Positions 15,489-23,633 of a stretch of 64,000 bases of DNA are shown piece after piece. The DNA lies in contig NZ_JAAIYA010000001.1 of assembly GCF_010894405.1 (NCBI RefSeq), forward strand, positions 369,341 to 433,340, written 5' to 3'. Position numbers and translations under genes: made by a program. This DNA comes from Pyxidicoccus caerfyrddinensis (GTDB lineage: Bacteria > Myxococcota > Myxococcia > Myxococcales > Myxococcaceae). The notes beneath the pieces are model-generated. The model saw nothing but the letters and a program-made list of their open reading frames with translations, ran no database searches and was not told the DNA's origin. The stretch's first letter is position 1, and every line of letters starts with the position of its first letter.

Positions 15489-17648
15489 TCAGCCCTGCTT
15501 GTCGGCGGAGGACCGGCTGTCGTCGCCCACCAGCGCCTTCAGGCCCGCGCCCGTCGAAGCCACCGGACTGGACGCCATCTTGTGCAGCAGGGCGGCCACG
15601 GCCAGGTTCTGCGCGTCGCCGCTCAGGCCCGGCTTGGAGAGGATTTCCTTCAGGTCCGCCGGCAGGTCCTTCTCGCCGTTGAGGTAGCCGCCGAGCGCTT
15701 TCTTCAGGGCCTCGCCGTGGTCCAGCGCGCCGTCCACCGCGGTGCCGAACGACACCGCCTTGACGAAGCGCTCGAAGAACTGGCCGTCGCCGCCGACGAT
15801 GTTGAACTTCGCGTTGGCGAACGCCTTGGCCAGGACTTCGGCCTGGGCGTGGGCGATGTCCTTGCGCACGCGGATGGTCTCCAGCTCCACGTCGCGCTCC
15901 TTGTTGAGCTTGAGGCGGAACTCCTCGTGCTCGCGGCCGACGCCGTCCATCAGCTTCATGGACGCGGCCTTCTCGGCGAGGCCGCGGGCCTCGGCGAGCA
16001 GCTTCTCCTGGATGGCCGCGGCCTCCGCCAGCTGCTTCTCGCGGATGGCAATGGCTTCGGCCTCGCCGCGCTTCTGGATGGCGCCAGCCTCGGCCTCCTG
16101 GATGCGGGCGCGGGCCAGGCCCTTCTCCTGCTCACCCGCGGCCTCCGCCAGCAGGCGCTCGCGGACGATGTTCGCCTGGGCGTGGCCCTGCTTCTCGATG
16201 GCGCCAGCCTCGGCCTCCTTCACGCGCACCTGCGCCATGCCGAGCTTCTCGGTGGCCTGCGCGTCGGCTTCCTTCACCCGCACCTCGGCGAGGCCGTGCG
16301 CGGCGGACTCGGCCTGGATGCCCTCGGCCAGGCGCATCTTCGCCTTGGCCGACTTGTCGGCGGCCTCGAGGTCCGCCTCGGCCAGGGTGAGCTTCTCCTT
16401 CGCCATGAACACGGCCATCTCGCTGTTGGCCTTGGCGGCGTTGACGTCCTTGACGGTCTTCTCCTGGGCCGCGCCCTCGGCGGTGATGATGAGCGCGTCC
16501 TTGCGGCGGGTGGCATCGGCCTTCACGCGCAGGTCCTTGATGCGCTCCTCCTCCTCCGCCACCGTCTTCTCCACGGCGATGCGGGCGCGCACCACGTCGG
16601 CGATGAGCTTCTTCTCGCCTTCGAGCGCCTTCTCCTTGGCGATGCGCTGCAGCTCCGTCTCGCGCTCGCGGTTGATGGCTTCCAGGGCTCGGTCCTTCTC
16701 CACGCGCTCGGTCTCCACGCCGACCACGCGCTCGCGGTTCTTCTGGGCCACCTCGACCTGGCGCTGCTTGTTCTGCTCGTTGATGAGGATTTCTTCCTCG
16801 GCCTTGATGCGGGCGAGCTCGGACTTGGCGTGCTCCTCCTGCTTCACGCGCTCGGCCTCGGAGGACTCACGCGCGTGGATGCTGTCGATTTCCCGCTTCT
16901 GCTTCGCGGAGGCCTCCTCGCGCTGGCGCTCGAGGGCGAAGATGGCCTCATCCGCCTCGACGTTGCGCTTGGTGACGGCCATGCGCTCGTCCTGGCGCAG
17001 CTCGTTGGTGAAGACGTTTTGCTTCGTCGTCAGCTCGGTGATCTTCCGGATGCCCTCGGCGTCGAGGATGTTGTCCTTGTCGAGCATCTCGACGGGGGTC
17101 TGCTCCAGGAAGTCGATGGCGCAGTCCTCCAGCATGTAGCCGTTGAGGTCTCGGCCGATGACGCGGACCACCTGGTCCTTGATTTCGTCACGCTTGGTGT
17201 AGAGCTCGACGAACTCGAAGCTCTTGCCGACCGTCTTGAGGGCCTCGGAGAACTTGGCCTCGAAGAGGTTCTCCAGCGTCTCCTGGTCGGAGGCGCGCGC
17301 GCAGCCGATGGACTGCGCCACCTTGAGCACGTCCTCGCGCGTCTTGTTCACGCGCACGAAGAAGGTGACCTTGATGTCCGCGCGGATGTTGTCCTTGCAG
17401 ATGAGGCCTTCCTTCCCGCGGCGGTCGATTTCGACCGTCTTCAGGGAGATGTCCATCACCTCGGCCCGGTTGATGATGGGGTACACCACCGTGCCGGTGA
17501 AGGTGACGTGCGGCTCGCTCTTCAGCGTGTTGACGATGAGGACCTTGCCCTGGTCCACCTGGCGATAGAGCCGGACGATGGTGAGGGCGATGCCGCCGAG
17601 GACGATGACGCCCACCGCGATGATGGGGAGGAGCTGGTAGAGTTCCAT
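15489..17648 (-). CDS. Flotillin-family (YqiK-like) membrane scaffold protein
   Basis: A 719-residue flotillin. A single membrane segment (MELYQLLPIIAVGVIVLGGIAL) is followed by an SPFH/band-7 domain (~28-210). Then comes a very long Ala/Glu/Arg-rich coiled coil (~215-610) with the flotillin signature of repeated EA(E/D)A and AEA units, such as VKEAEAGAIEKQGHAQA and IQEAEAGAIQKRGEAEA, and a shorter helical tail. Flotillins oligomerise in membrane microdomains and keep membranes fluid. AGGAAAGG lies 3 bases before the ATG at 17648; the open frame upstream of it lacks any site. The upstream gene encodes an OB-fold membrane partner like YqiJ of E. coli, which precedes yqiK there. The coil is longer than in YqiK, consistent with a larger assembly. 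Confidence 0.88.
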   Translation of the reverse strand: MELYQLLPIIAVGVIVLGGIALTIVRLYRQVDQGKVLIVNTLKSEPHVTFTGTVVYPIINRAEVMDISLKTVEIDRRGKEGLICKDNIRADIKVTFFVRVNKTREDVLKVAQSIGCARASDQETLENLFEAKFSEALKTVGKSFEFVELYTKRDEIKDQVVRVIGRDLNGYMLEDCAIDFLEQTPVEMLDKDNILDAEGIRKITELTTKQNVFTNELRQDERMAVTKRNVEADEAIFALERQREEASAKQKREIDSIHARESSEAERVKQEEHAKSELARIKAEEEILINEQNKQRQVEVAQKNRERVVGVETERVEKDRALEAINRERETELQRIAKEKALEGEKKLIADVVRARIAVEKTVAEEEERIKDLRVKADATRRKDALIITAEGAAQEKTVKDVNAAKANSEMAVFMAKEKLTLAEADLEAADKSAKAKMRLAEGIQAESAAHGLAEVRVKEADAQATEKLGMAQVRVKEAEAGAIEKQGHAQANIVRERLLAEAAGEQEKGLARARIQEAEAGAIQKRGEAEAIAIREKQLAEAAAIQEKLLAEARGLAEKAASMKLMDGVGREHEEFRLKLNKERDVELETIRVRKDIAHAQAEVLAKAFANAKFNIVGGDGQFFERFVKAVSFGTAVDGALDHGEALKKALGGYLNGEKDLPADLKEILSKPGLSGDAQNLAVAALLHKMASSPVASTGAGLKALVGDDSRSSADKQG

Positions 17649-17769
17649 GGCCTTTCCTGTACGTAATGACCGCGGGCCTTGTACCAAGCTCCGGAAGCCC
17701 CCCGCAAAAGCCTCCCGGATGGTGATGTGCCGACGGCCGCCCTCCCAAAGGGCCACCGCCGGAAGTCTC

Positions 17770-18591
17770 TCAGTGACGTGCCCTGGCGCGAGCGATGCTG
17801 GCGGCCTTGCCCGGGTCATCGAGCTGCTTCGCTTCTTCCGGCAGGAGCCAGTCCACCGGCTCCACCTCGTAGACGTGCTTCTCGGCGTCGTAGCCGAGGA
17901 TCAGCGCCGGGTCTCCGCGCTTGAGTTCGTTGGCCTTGGCGCAGACGACGTTGAGGATGAGGCCCGCGCCGCCGTCCTCGAAGGTGGCGTGACCGAAGCG
18001 CTCCGTCACGCTGCCGCTGGAGATGTTGCACACGCGGCCCATCAATTCCTGCCGCCCGGGCGCGCGCTTCATCACGAAGACGGGCCGCAGCGGCCGCACG
18101 GCGAGGCCGGAGAGGACCATGGCCGCGATGAAGCACGCGAGGCCCAGGGTTCCGCTGATGAGCCACGAGGGAAGCGTCGGCCCCAGCGCCGCGTGCACGG
18201 GGCCCGCGCTCAGCAGGGACAGCGTCCAGGAGATGAAGCCCACGAGGCTGACGGACACGGTGAGGGGGATGCCCGCGAAGCCCAGCGCCGCGAGGATGCC
18301 GCCGTCCACGTCCGCGGAGTGGTCATGCGCGGCCGCGGCCTTGACGCCGCCTTCCAGCGCACCGCCCGCCGCCTTCGCGCCGCCCTCCAGCGCGCCGCCC
18401 GCCGCCTTCATGCCTCCCTGGAGCGCGCCACTGGCGGCCTTGGCGCCGCTCTCGAAGTCCAGGTGGCCGTCGAGCATGTCGATGCCCACCGCTCCGATGA
18501 TGACGAAGAGCCAGTACGTCAGCACCACGCCCATGACGATGGTGAAGACGGCGGTCGGGAAGGCAAGGATGGCGCTGAGGAACTCAGTCAT
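17770..18591 (-). CDS. YqiJ/NfeD-like membrane protein with C-terminal OB fold
   Basis: A 273-residue protein. It has an N-terminal membrane segment (AFPTAVFTIVMGVVLTYWLFVIIGAVGI), a linker with three 11-residue repeats (GGALEGG(A/V/M)KAA type), two further membrane segments (~115-185) and a C-terminal OB-like domain (MGRVCNISSGSVTERFGHATFEDGG...LNVVCAKANELKRGDPALILGYD). NfeD and YqiJ proteins partner flotillins through such OB domains, and the flotillin gene follows directly on the same strand, 121 bases on. The ATG at 18591 is chosen because the membrane segment begins right after it; the 49 residues before it in the open frame look non-coding. Divergent from the topoisomerase gene. Confidence 0.75.
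   Translation of the reverse strand: MTEFLSAILAFPTAVFTIVMGVVLTYWLFVIIGAVGIDMLDGHLDFESGAKAASGALQGGMKAAGGALEGGAKAAGGALEGGVKAAAAHDHSADVDGGILAALGFAGIPLTVSVSLVGFISWTLSLLSAGPVHAALGPTLPSWLISGTLGLACFIAAMVLSGLAVRPLRPVFVMKRAPGRQELMGRVCNISSGSVTERFGHATFEDGGAGLILNVVCAKANELKRGDPALILGYDAEKHVYEVEPVDWLLPEEAKQLDDPGKAASIARARARH
18341..18439 (-). repeat. Three 33-base tandem repeats inside the YqiJ-like gene
   Basis: Three head-to-tail 33-base units (18341-18373, 18374-18406, 18407-18439) encode the glycine/alanine-rich linker of the YqiJ-like protein. The first two units differ at few positions and the third is more diverged. The repeated peptide has Gly and Ala at regular spacing, compatible with an amphipathic or glycine-zipper helix. 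Confidence 0.8.
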
Positions 18592-18771
18592 GGGGCTCGG
18601 CAGGCACTCTAATCGAGCTGTATTCCCATCGAAAATGCGTCCAGGCGCTTTTCTGCCAGGCCCGTGGGCAGGCATCCAGGCGACGCCTGGGTTGTCGAGC
18701 GACCAGGGGCTGCGCACAACAGGAAGGCCCCTGTGCATGGAGCACCGGGGTCTGCCTGTCCCGTGAACCGC

Positions 18772-19905
18772 ATGATGATGCAGGTCGAGCCCACTTCACC
18801 GACGACAGAGCCCCGGAAGGAGGGGCGGCGCAGACCGGGCGGCGAGACGCAGCTCGAGCGGCTCCAGCGCACCGGCCTCCGGCGGCTGGGCTCGGCGAAG
18901 AGCGGCTTCCGCTACGTGCGCGCGGACGGGAAGGCGGCGACGAAGGCGGACCGCGAGCGCATCGACGCCATGCGGATTCCCCCTGCGTGGAGCCAGGTGG
19001 CCATCGCCCCCTCTCCTTCCGCGCGCCTGCAGGCGGTGGGCATGGACGCGGCGGGACGCTGGCAGTACCGCTACCACGCGTCCCACACACGCCGGCAGGA
19101 GGAGGAGAAGTTCCAGCGCATCGTCGGCTTCGCGCGGGCGCTGCCGCGGATGCGGCGGCGCGTGAGTGCGGACCTGCGCCGGAAGGGGCTGGGCCGGGAC
19201 AAGGTGCTGGCCTGCATGCTGCGCATCCTCGGCTCGTGCTTCATCCGCCCCGGCAGCCAGCAGTACGCGGACGAGAATGGCAGCTTCGGACTGGCCACGC
19301 TGCGCAGGCGGCACGTGCGCGTGGCGGGCGACACGGTGACGTTCGACTTCCCGGGCAAGAGCGGCAAGCAGCAGTACCGGCAGCTCAAGGACAGGCGCGT
19401 GGCGACCATCGTCCGGCAGTTGATGAAGGTGCCCGGGCGGGACGTCTTCAAGTTCGTGCTGGATGACGGCGCCGTGGTGGACGTGCGGCGGCGCCACCTC
19501 AACGAATACATCCAGGAGGTCATGGGCCCGGGGTTCAGCGCCAAGGACTTCCGCACCTGGGCGGGCACGCTCATCTGCGCGTGCGCGCTGGCCAGGGCCC
19601 GCGAGCGCGTGAAGCGCGAGGCGGGCAACGACAGCGGCCTGACGAAGAAGACCACCCTCAAGAAGACGATGGTGGCCGCCGTGAAGGAGGCCGCCGAGCA
19701 CCTGGGCAACACGCCCGCGGTGGCGAAGTCCTCGTACATCTACCCGTCCGTGCTGGCCATGTTCGAGCGTGGCCAGGTGGTGGACCGCTACTTCGACTCC
19801 GTGGACGAGCTGGCCGCCACGAAGAGCGGGGGCCTCCACTGCTCGGAGAAGGCCCTGCTCGACATGCTCGACGAGGAGAAGCACCGGGGCTCCGCCTGCC
19901 AGTAG
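18772..19905 (+). CDS. Type IB DNA topoisomerase (poxvirus-like)
   Basis: A 377-residue topoisomerase IB. The N-terminal domain shows the bacterial signature GFRYVRADGKAATKADRERIDAMRIPPAW and RWQYRYHASHTRRQEEEKFQRI. The catalytic domain has GKSGK (a lysine of the active site), DFRTWAGT (an active-site arginine), and near the C-terminus NTPAVAKSSYIYPSV, whose first Tyr is the likely nucleophile. These enzymes nick one strand through a 3'-phosphotyrosine and relax supercoils. I start at the first ATG of three in a row (18772); a GTG at 18763 is also possible. Its stop lies 3 bases from the stop of the convergent methyltransferase gene. No partner gene is evident. Confidence 0.9.
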   Translation: MMMQVEPTSPTTEPRKEGRRRPGGETQLERLQRTGLRRLGSAKSGFRYVRADGKAATKADRERIDAMRIPPAWSQVAIAPSPSARLQAVGMDAAGRWQYRYHASHTRRQEEEKFQRIVGFARALPRMRRRVSADLRRKGLGRDKVLACMLRILGSCFIRPGSQQYADENGSFGLATLRRRHVRVAGDTVTFDFPGKSGKQQYRQLKDRRVATIVRQLMKVPGRDVFKFVLDDGAVVDVRRRHLNEYIQEVMGPGFSAKDFRTWAGTLICACALARARERVKREAGNDSGLTKKTTLKKTMVAAVKEAAEHLGNTPAVAKSSYIYPSVLAMFERGQVVDRYFDSVDELAATKSGGLHCSEKALLDMLDEEKHRGSACQ

Positions 19906-19907
19906 CG

Positions 19908-20945
19908 TCAGGCCGGCACGAGCTCGATGACGCTCGGAGGCATGGTGGTGGGCAGGATGTTGGCAATCTTCATCCCGGCCTTGCGCGCCAGCGCGACGTA
20001 CTCCGCCTCGGTGCGCTCCTGGCCGCCCACGAGCACGAGCATCGCCATGTCGTAGAGGTTGCCGAAGTGCATCGCGTTGTCGCCCGGCAGCACCGTCTCC
20101 ACGATGAGCAGCTTCGAGTCCGGGCGCATCGCCTGACGGATGTTGGCGAGGATGCGCAGGCTCTTCTCGTCGTCCCAGTCGTGGAGGATCTGCGACACGA
20201 TGTAGACGTCCTGGCCCTGGGGAATCGTGGCGAAGAAGTCGCCGTCGACGACGTCGCAGCGATCCTTCAGCCCCATCGACGCGAGCCGCTCGCGCGCCTC
20301 CGCGGCCACGTGCGGCATCTCGAAGATGGAGCCGCGGATGGCCGGGTGCGCGCCGAGGATGTGCGAGATGAGCGTGCCGGTGCCGCCGCCCACGTCCATG
20401 ACGGTGCGCACCGCGCTGAAGTCATACGCGTTCACCACCGCTGGCGCGTTGAGCGTCTGGTACGCGGCCATGCTCCCGTTGAAGATGGCGGCGTCCTCCG
20501 GGTGCGCGGACAGGTAGTTGAAGAACGAGTCGCCCATGAACTTCTCGACCGAGGGCTCGCCCGTGGTGAGCGAGGACTTCAAGTCCCCCCACGCCTGCCA
20601 GGACAGCAGGTGACCGTGCGCGCGCAGCGAGCCATAGACGGAGCCCGGGTTGTCCTTGCGCAGCATGGCGCCCAGCTCGGTGAGCCCCCAGCACTCGGTC
20701 TGCTCGTCCTTCCGCAGCACCCCCAGGCCGCTGAGAAGGCGAAGCATCCGGCGGAGCGCGGGCGCGTGGGTGCCGCTCGCCTTCGCGAGCTCCTCCACTG
20801 TCTTGGGCACGTCACCGATGGTGTCGGCGATGCCAAGCTCGGCCATGATCTGGAGACAACGGGATACCCAGAAGCCGTACACCATCTGGGTCATGATGAG
20901 GGCCGCGGGAGGAGGAGTGCTGGACGGTCGAGGGTGCTGGCTCAT
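19908..20945 (-). CDS. SAM-dependent O-methyltransferase (small-molecule, caffeate OMT-like)
   Basis: A 345-residue methyltransferase of the dimeric plant-COMT/polyketide OMT type. The N-terminal winged-helix dimerisation domain (~residues 15-100) contains ALRRMLRLLSGLGVL. The Rossmann domain has the SAM motif VMDVGGGTGTL, then FFATIPQGQDVYIVSQILHDWDDE, where the HDW histidine is the usual catalytic base, and LLIVETVLP. Such enzymes methylate hydroxyl groups of phenolic or polyketide products. There is no biosynthetic cluster around it, so the substrate is open. AGAAGGA precedes the ATG at 20945. It is convergent with the topoisomerase gene and divergent from the oxygenase gene, which could be a tailoring partner. 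Confidence 0.85.
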   Translation of the reverse strand: MSQHPRPSSTPPPAALIMTQMVYGFWVSRCLQIMAELGIADTIGDVPKTVEELAKASGTHAPALRRMLRLLSGLGVLRKDEQTECWGLTELGAMLRKDNPGSVYGSLRAHGHLLSWQAWGDLKSSLTTGEPSVEKFMGDSFFNYLSAHPEDAAIFNGSMAAYQTLNAPAVVNAYDFSAVRTVMDVGGGTGTLISHILGAHPAIRGSIFEMPHVAAEARERLASMGLKDRCDVVDGDFFATIPQGQDVYIVSQILHDWDDEKSLRILANIRQAMRPDSKLLIVETVLPGDNAMHFGNLYDMAMLVLVGGQERTEAEYVALARKAGMKIANILPTTMPPSVIELVPA

Positions 20946-21047
20946 GAGTCCTTCTCTGGGGATGAAGGAACGACAAGGCTGGAACCTAGAAGGTAGGCTG
21001 TAAAATCGCTATTGCTCTGTTGGGCATGTCTTACGGTTTTCTCAATT

Positions 21048-21773
21048 GTGCATACTTACACGACCCAGCGTGAAGCCCTACCTGCACCGGCGCTCCATGC
21101 GCTCCGGGAGGCTCTGCTCGGCTCGCGCTTCGTCGCGCGCAGCCCGTTGATGGGGACGTTCCGCGCCAGCCGCGGCTTCGCCTTCATCTTCACGCACGAG
21201 GGCCGCGCGCCCCTGGAGGCCCGCTTCCCGTTTCTCTCTTGCTACCTGGCGAGGGTGTTGGATCCAGGCAGTGCTCGCGGGTTGCTCCCCTGGCGCGAGC
21301 GGCTGCTGGGGGCCCGGAAGGAACGTGTTCTACCCAACGCTTTCTACCTGAACCTGCTCCTGCTGGACGCGGGCACGGCCGTGGGCCGGCACATCGACGC
21401 GACGCTTCAGGAACCCAGTGGCGTGCCTGATGCCACGCCGCGTCACGTGAGCGTGCTGTACCTCCAGGTCCCCGAGCGCGCGAAGGGCGGCGAGCTGTGC
21501 CTCCTGCGCGACAACGTTCCGGTGGGCAAGGTGCGCCCTCGCGAGGGGATGCTGGTGCACTTCCGCGGCGACCTCCAACACGAAGTGCGGCCCTTCACCG
21601 GAGGCCCGGAGGGCGCGCGGCGGGCGAGCCTCGTGTGCGAGCAGTACGCCTTCCCTCCCGAGGCCCTCGCGCGCATCCCCTCCTTCCGCATCCAGTCCAA
21701 GGCCGGCTTCGCCGCCTATCTCGACGACTGGCGGGAGCGGCCCGACGCCGGCCCTGCGGGCGAACTGGAGTAA
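21048..21773 (+). CDS. 2-oxoglutarate/Fe(II)-dependent oxygenase
   Basis: A roughly 241-residue double-stranded beta-helix oxygenase. GRHIDATL provides the HxD iron ligands. SVLYLQVPERAKGGELCL and GMLVHFRGDLQHEV give the distal His, and ARRASLVCEQYAF supplies the Arg that binds 2-oxoglutarate. The order and spacing match prolyl-4-hydroxylase-like enzymes. The substrate is unknown: protein side chains or a small molecule are both possible. The start is uncertain, since no good ribosome binding site is visible. I use GTG 21048; a TTG at 21012 is the alternative. It is divergent from the O-methyltransferase gene. Confidence 0.72.
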   Translation: MHTYTTQREALPAPALHALREALLGSRFVARSPLMGTFRASRGFAFIFTHEGRAPLEARFPFLSCYLARVLDPGSARGLLPWRERLLGARKERVLPNAFYLNLLLLDAGTAVGRHIDATLQEPSGVPDATPRHVSVLYLQVPERAKGGELCLLRDNVPVGKVRPREGMLVHFRGDLQHEVRPFTGGPEGARRASLVCEQYAFPPEALARIPSFRIQSKAGFAAYLDDWRERPDAGPAGELE

Positions 21774-21783
21774 CCCGGTTCCA

Positions 21784-21817
21784 GGTGCCACGGCATTGCG
21801 GAACTGCCGTGGGCACC
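21784..21817. terminator. Hairpin between convergent oxygenase and amidase genes
   Basis: GGTGCCACGGCA (21784-21795) pairs with TGCCGTGGGCACC (21805-21817) with one bulged base and a 9-base loop. It sits between two convergent stops, so it probably serves both strands. There is no T-run. Confidence 0.5.
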
Positions 21818-21829
21818 CGGCGGTGAGAC

Positions 21830-23521
21830 TCAGGTGGCGGCCTTCAGGCGCAGGTCCGCCGTGGGAGCGAACGCAGGCGGCCTGCGGTGGTGCGACGCCT
21901 GCTCGTAGGCGTAGGCGAGCTTCAGCAGCGTGGGCTCGCTCCAGGCGCGGCCGATGAAGGACATGCCCACCGGGAGCCCGAAGACGTAGCCGACGGGCAC
22001 CGTGATCGTGGCGTAGCCGGAGACGGCCGCGGGCGTGGAGCTGCTGCCCAGCCAGTGGTCGCCATTCACGAGGTCGATGAGGCCCGGAGGTGCCTGCGTG
22101 GGGGCGACGAGCGCGTCCAGCTTGTGCTTCGCCATCACCGCGTCCAGGCCCTGCTCGCGCGACAGCTTGCGGCAGTCCGCCAGGGCCTTGCGGTACTTCT
22201 TGTCCGTCAGCGGCCCCTTCTCCTGAGCCATGTGGAACAGCTCCTGGCCGAAGTACGGCATCACCGTGGAGCGGTGCGCGTCGTTGAACTGGATGAGGTC
22301 CGCGAGCGTGCGCGGGTGCGTCCCCTCCCCCAGCCCGGCGAGGTACGCCTCCAGGTCCGCCTTGAACTCGTAGAGCAGCACCTCGAACTCGGGCTCGTCG
22401 ATCTTCGCCGCCGTGGGGATGGGGGCCGGGTCGATGATGGTGGCGCCCTGTGCCTTCATCAGCTCGATGGCCTGCTCCACCAGCGCGTCGGAGGGCGCGT
22501 GGTAGCCGAAGAAGCGCTCGCGCGGCACGCCGATGCGCGCGCCCTTGAGCCCGTTGGGGTCGAGGAACTTCGTGTAGTCCGCGTGGGCCTTGCCCTGGCT
22601 CGCGGCGGTGGCGGCGTCCGCCGCGTCGAGGCCCGCGAGCACGGAGAGCAGCGCCGCGGCGTCCGCCACGGTGCGCGTCATGGGGCCGGCGGTGTCCTGG
22701 GTGTGGGAGATGGGGATGATGCCGGTGCGGCTCACCAGGCCCACCGTGGGCTTGAGCCCCACGAGCGAGCTGGCCGCCGAGGGCGACACCACGGACCCGT
22801 CCGTCTCCGTGCCCACGGCCACCGCGCAGAAGTTGGCGGCGGCGGCGACCCCGGAGCCCGAGCTGGAGCCCGACGGCGTCCTGTCCAGGGCGTACGGGTT
22901 GCGCGTCTGGCCACCGCGCCCGCTCCAGCCGCTGGAGGACTTCGTGGAGCGGAAGTTGGCCCACTCGCTCAGGTTCGTCTTGCCGAGGATGACCGCGCCC
23001 GCCGCGCGCAGGCGCTCGACGATGAAGGCGTCGCGCGAGGGCACCGCGCCCACGAGCGCGAGCGAGCCGGCGGTGGTCTGCATGCGGTCCGCGGTGGCGA
23101 TGTTGTCCTTGATGAGCACGGGGATGCCGTGCAGCGGCCCGCGCGGCCCCTTCTCCTTGCGCTCCTTGTCGAGCGCCGCGGCGATGGCGAGCGCGTCCGG
23201 GTTCAGCTCGAGGACGGACAGCAACGGGAGGTCTCCCTTGCGGTCCAGCTCGTTGATGCGCGCGAGGTAGCGCTCCGTGAGTCCGTGCGCGGTGTGCTGG
23301 CCGGACTTCATTCCCGCCTGGAGGTCCGCGACGGTGGCCTCCTCCAGCTCGAAGGGCTTCGACGCGGGGGCCGCCACCGGAGCCTTGCCGGCCGGTGGCG
23401 CGGCGGGGGCCTGCGCGTGGGAGTCCAGCGTGACGAGGGCGGTGGCGGCGGCCGTACCACCGAGGAAGGCGCGGCGGCTCAGGCCCGCGGAGGGACTGCC
23501 AGGAGGAGTGGGCTTCTTCAT
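21830..23521 (-). CDS. Tat-exported amidase (amidase-signature family)
   Basis: A 563-residue amidase. The N-terminus has a twin-arginine signal (SRRAFLGGTAAATALVTL) cleaved near HAQA, so the enzyme is folded in the cytoplasm and exported. The amidase-signature Ser-cisSer-Lys triad is visible: Lys in GIPVLIKDNIA, the Gly/Ser-rich stretch GSSSGSG, and Ser in TDGSVVSPSA. Length and layout match secreted homologues that hydrolyse peptide amides or aryl amides. The ATG at 23521 is chosen since the Tat signal starts just after it. The gene is divergent from the patatin-like gene across 112 bases. Confidence 0.9.
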   Translation of the reverse strand: MKKPTPPGSPSAGLSRRAFLGGTAAATALVTLDSHAQAPAAPPAGKAPVAAPASKPFELEEATVADLQAGMKSGQHTAHGLTERYLARINELDRKGDLPLLSVLELNPDALAIAAALDKERKEKGPRGPLHGIPVLIKDNIATADRMQTTAGSLALVGAVPSRDAFIVERLRAAGAVILGKTNLSEWANFRSTKSSSGWSGRGGQTRNPYALDRTPSGSSSGSGVAAAANFCAVAVGTETDGSVVSPSAASSLVGLKPTVGLVSRTGIIPISHTQDTAGPMTRTVADAAALLSVLAGLDAADAATAASQGKAHADYTKFLDPNGLKGARIGVPRERFFGYHAPSDALVEQAIELMKAQGATIIDPAPIPTAAKIDEPEFEVLLYEFKADLEAYLAGLGEGTHPRTLADLIQFNDAHRSTVMPYFGQELFHMAQEKGPLTDKKYRKALADCRKLSREQGLDAVMAKHKLDALVAPTQAPPGLIDLVNGDHWLGSSSTPAAVSGYATITVPVGYVFGLPVGMSFIGRAWSEPTLLKLAYAYEQASHHRRPPAFAPTADLRLKAAT

Positions 23522-23633
23522 GGGGTGCCGCGCACTACAGCAGCGGCGCGCGGACTGTCGCAAGCGGAGCGTGCCGCTGCACGACAGGGCTGCCGCGCGC
23601 GGGGGCCGCGCCTGCTACCGTGCCGCCCCCGAT

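Noticed and set aside
15351-17666. A 771-residue plus-strand frame opposite the flotillin gene
   Set aside because: Leu/His-rich shadow of the Ala/Glu coiled coil, with no start signal or domain.
18342-18440. CRISPR-like array from the 33-base repeats
   Set aside because: The units are directly adjacent with no spacers and stay in frame within a gene.
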